Program-made: the position numbers and the translations under genes
Origin: Xestospongia bergquistia
Lineage: Eukaryota > Porifera > Demospongiae > Haplosclerida > Petrosiidae
Assembly (NCBI GenBank): GCA_963965975.1
Contig: OZ014420.1
Coordinates: 1,452,001 to 1,516,000, forward strand
Direction: 5' to 3'
DNA length: 64,000 nucleotides
Shown: in pieces, positions 60,731 through 64,000 of the stretch
Position numbering within the stretch: position 1 is the first letter of the stretch
Layout: each line of letters begins with the position of its first letter
The notes under the pieces: generated by a model
The model's database searches: none
Seen by the model: the letters and a program-made list of their open reading frames with translations, nothing else
What the model was told of the DNA's origin: nothing

Positions 60731-60966
60731 GTGAGTCTGTAAAGTTTTCACAAATTACAAATAGTAATAAATTCTTAGATACTTTGTTCATATTCATAAT
60801 AAACTCTAAATCAGAGTTATAACTTTGGCTAAGAATGAGCTAGAAAGAATTTGTTTGCGCCATCAAAATGCCTTAAAAGTCTGCAAATTGTTATCAAAAA
60901 CCTAGAGTGCAAAAAGTCGCAAACCAGAAATCACATGTAATTGAATGGTGTTCTTTAAATTCCACC

Positions 60967-61004
60967 ATGGCTGATGTCACATGTTGGAATGTGACATCAG
61001 CCAT
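60967..61004. repeat. Small perfect palindrome, 16 bp arms
   Basis: ATGGCTGATGTCACAT at 60967-60982 and its reverse complement at 60989-61004. The paralogous sequence at about 27452 has only the left arm, so the right arm is a local inverted duplication. Confidence 0.85.
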
Positions 61005-61324
61005 AGTTGGCATATTATTAACAAATGATTGTGCAACCATTCTCCAACTTTAGTAAAAGTTCAAAAACTGTTGAAAATACCATCAATAATAAACATACCA
61101 TACTGTAAGATGAGATAATTACAAAGAACCATGAAACGCTTCAGTAATCATAATGTAACTATTCTAGTAAAAGAAAAAGTCATCTGATATAATCCATAAT
61201 GTAAAATATTGTGATTGTTATTTGACTACAACATAATTTCTTTGTACGTATCTTTAACCTTTTTCTCCATTATTTGTAACAGTTAAATTTCATTTTTATT
61301 TATTGTTTTTCTATCTTTAAAATA

Positions 61325-64000
61325 TTGTGATCATGTTCTGGTAACTTCTTCCACAGTATCTCTCTTTTGTTTACTATGGTCATGTGTGATGTCATACTTC
61401 TCTGTATTCTACTAATTTAGTTTGTAAATATAGACGTGCATTAGTATTATATATTGTTTAATTGTTTGTTCTTTTTAAATCATTGCTTATCTCTCTTTTA
61501 TTTACTATGATCATACCATGATGACATCTAAAATTATATCTCACTTATCTAGCCTGTAAGTGTGAACAAACATTAGTGTTATGTATTGTTTAATTGTGTA
61601 TTCATTTTAAATCATTGTTTATCTTTCTTTTTTTATTTACTATGATCGTATTATGATGACTTCCTAAACTATATCCCACATATTTAGATCGTAAGTATAA
61701 TCATACATTAGTCTTATATATTGTTTAATTGTGTATTTACTTTTTTTCTCTCTTTTAATTTATCTATCATGATCATATTATGATGACATCTAAAACTATA
61801 TCTCACTTATGCAGCTTGTAAGTTTGAACAAACATTAGTGTTATGTATTGTTTAATTGTGTATTCATTTTAAATTATTGTTTATTTCTCTTTTATTTACT
61901 ATGATCATATAATGATGACATCTAAAACTATATCTCACTTATCTAGCGTGTAAGTTCAAACAAACATTAGTGTTAATGTATTGGTTAATTGTGTATTCAT
62001 TTTAAATTATTGTTTATCTCTCTTTTATTTACTATGATCATATTATGATGACATCTAAAATTATATCTCACTTATATAGCCTGTAAGTGTGAACAAACAT
62101 TAGTGTTATGTATTGTTTAATTGTGTATTCATTTTAAATCATTGTTTATCTTTCTTTTTTTATTTACTATGATCGTATTATGATGACTTCCTAAACTATA
62201 TCCCACATATTTAGATCGTAAGTATAATCATACATTAGTCTTATATATTGTTTAATTGTGTATTTACTTTTTTTCTCTCTTTTAATTTATCTATCATGAT
62301 CATATTATGATGACATCTAAAACTATATCTCACTTATGCAGCTTGTAAGTTTGAACAAACATTAGTGTTATGTATTGTTTAATTGTGTATTCATTTTAAA
62401 TTATTGTTTATTTCTCTTTTATTTACTATGATCATATAATGATGACATCTCAAACTATATCTCACTTATCTAGCGTGTAAGTTCAAACAAACATTAGTGT
62501 TATGTATAGTTTAATTGTGTATTCATTTTAAATCATTGTTTATTTCTCTTTTATTTGCTATGATCATATTATGATGGCATCTAAAACTGTATCTCACTTA
62601 TATAGCTTGTAAGTTTGAACAAACATTAATGTTATGTATTGTTTCATTGTTTATCTCTTTTATTTACTATTATCATATTATGATGACATCTAAACTATAT
62701 CTCACTTATCTAGGATGTAAGTTTGAAGAAACATTAGTGTTATATATTGTTTAATTGTGTGTTAATTTTAAATCATTGTTTATCTGTCTTTTATTTACTG
62801 TGGTCATATTATGATGACATCTAAACTATATCCCACCTATTAAGTCTGTAAGTATGATCACATATTAGTGTTATGTATTGTTTAATTGTGTATTCATTTT
62901 TAATCATTTTTCTCTCTTTTAAAATATCTACTATGATCATATCATGATGACTTCTAAAATTATATCTCACTTATCTAGCCTGTAAGTTCAAACAAACATT
63001 TGTGTTATGTATTATTTAATTGTGTATTAATTTTAAATCATTGTTTATCTCTCATATTATGATGACACGTAAACTATATTCTACTTGTCTAGCATGTAAG
63101 TTTGGACAAACATTAGTGTTATGTATTGTTTTTTGTTTTAAATCATTGTTTATCTCTCTTTTATTTTCTATGATCATATTATGATGATGCGTAAACTATA
63201 TCATATTTATATAGCGTGTAAGTTTGAACAAATATTAGTGTTATGTATTGTTTAATTGTGTGTTCACTTTAAATCATTGTTTATATCTCTTTTATCTACT
63301 ATGATCATATTATTATAATGACATCCAAAACTATATCAAACCTATTTAGTCTGTAAGTATGATCACACATTAGTATTATGTATTGTTTAATTGTGTGTTC
63401 ATTTTTAATCTTTTTTCTCTTTTTTAATTTTTTAACTATGACCATATTATGATGACATCTAAAACTATATCTCACTTATATATTTTGTAAGTTTAAACAA
63501 ACATTAGTGTTATGTACTGTTTAATTGTCTGTCATTTTTAATTGTTTTCTCTCTTTTAATTTACCTATTATGATCATATTATGATGACATGTAAAACTAT
63601 ATCTCACTTATCTAGGATGTAAGTTTAAACAAACATTAGCATTATGTATTGTTTTTAAATTATTGTTTATCTTTCTTTTATTTACTATGATCGTATTATG
63701 ATGATATCCAAAACTATCTATCACTTATCTAGGATGTAAGTTTGAACAAACAGTAGCATTATGTATTGTGTAATTGTGTGTTAATTTTAAATCATTCTTT
63801 ATCTCTCTTAAATTATTATGATATATTATGATGATATCCAAAACTATTTTCCTCCTACTTAGTCTGTAAGTGTGATAACACATTACTATTACATTTCGTT
63901 TAATTGTGTGTTAAATTTAAATCATTGTTTATCTCTCTTTTAATTTATTTACTATGATCATATTGTGACGACATCTAAAATTATATCTCACTTATATAGT
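61325..64000. repeat. 132 bp satellite array 3, about 19 monomers, running off the window
   Basis: Same monomer as arrays 1 and 2. A four-monomer block of about 527 bp is tandemly repeated (TATTTAGATC at 61681 and 62208). It starts at the same point of the unit as the arrays at 5422 and about 31015, so it lies in intron 2 of the third gene. Confidence 0.9.

Overview
The window is very AT-rich animal DNA with short, phase-consistent GT-AG introns, metazoan-type DNA transposons and Ty3/Gypsy fossils. The gene content (Roc-COR GTPases, many Death-fold domains, ZU5 and CARD) points to a sponge, most likely an Amphimedon-like demosponge. That is inference from gene family and composition; no species marker is present.

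Layout: the window is a tandem array of a large unit of about 25-27 kb. Each unit has, left to right, (a) decayed coding DNA of an unknown gene, (b) a conserved promoter and non-coding exon 1, (c) an intron, (d) a small exon encoding a 12-residue leader that ends at a GTGAGT donor, (e) a long intron filled with a ~132 bp satellite, and (f) the gene body. Leaders lie at 5147-5198, 27168-27218 and 60678-60730. The first feeds gene 1 (10949-20226) and the second gene 2 (39607-42954). The body belonging to the third leader should lie to the right of the window. The tail of an earlier unit fills about 1040-3100.

Gene 1, if read as one transcript, encodes about 1,960 aa: Roc-like GTPase, COR, a Cys-rich segment, four tandem Death domains, a truncated fifth, a coiled coil, ZU5 with an HFS motif, a UPA-like region and a C-terminal CARD. 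The ZU5-UPA-CARD half resembles the processed half of PIDD1, NLRP1 and CARD8. Gene 2 is a shorter sister of about 938 aa: Roc-COR, one Death domain of the repeated type and a second, different Death domain with a poly-proline tail. Gene 1 seems to have arisen when a ZU5-UPA-CARD block was placed inside a gene 2-like ancestor: an old COR piece lies in its intron and an orphan terminal Death-domain exon lies beyond its stop.

Mobile DNA: the introns are heavily invaded. A 3.2 kb transposon with an rve-type transposase and 9 bp target duplication, a 1.6 kb hAT and three copies of a 250-270 bp hAT-type MITE sit in intron 2 of gene 2. A hAT nested inside a Tc1/mariner-like element, followed by a Ty3/Gypsy fossil with two LTRs, sits in intron 1 of the third gene. 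Older Gypsy fossils are shared by both units and so predate the duplication. Satellite arrays fill 5.4-9.8, 31.0-37.6 and 61.3-64.0 kb. Almost every monomer carries a 3' splice-site-like motif, three bases and then a GTAAGT 5' splice-site-like motif, an unusual feature for intronic satellite DNA.
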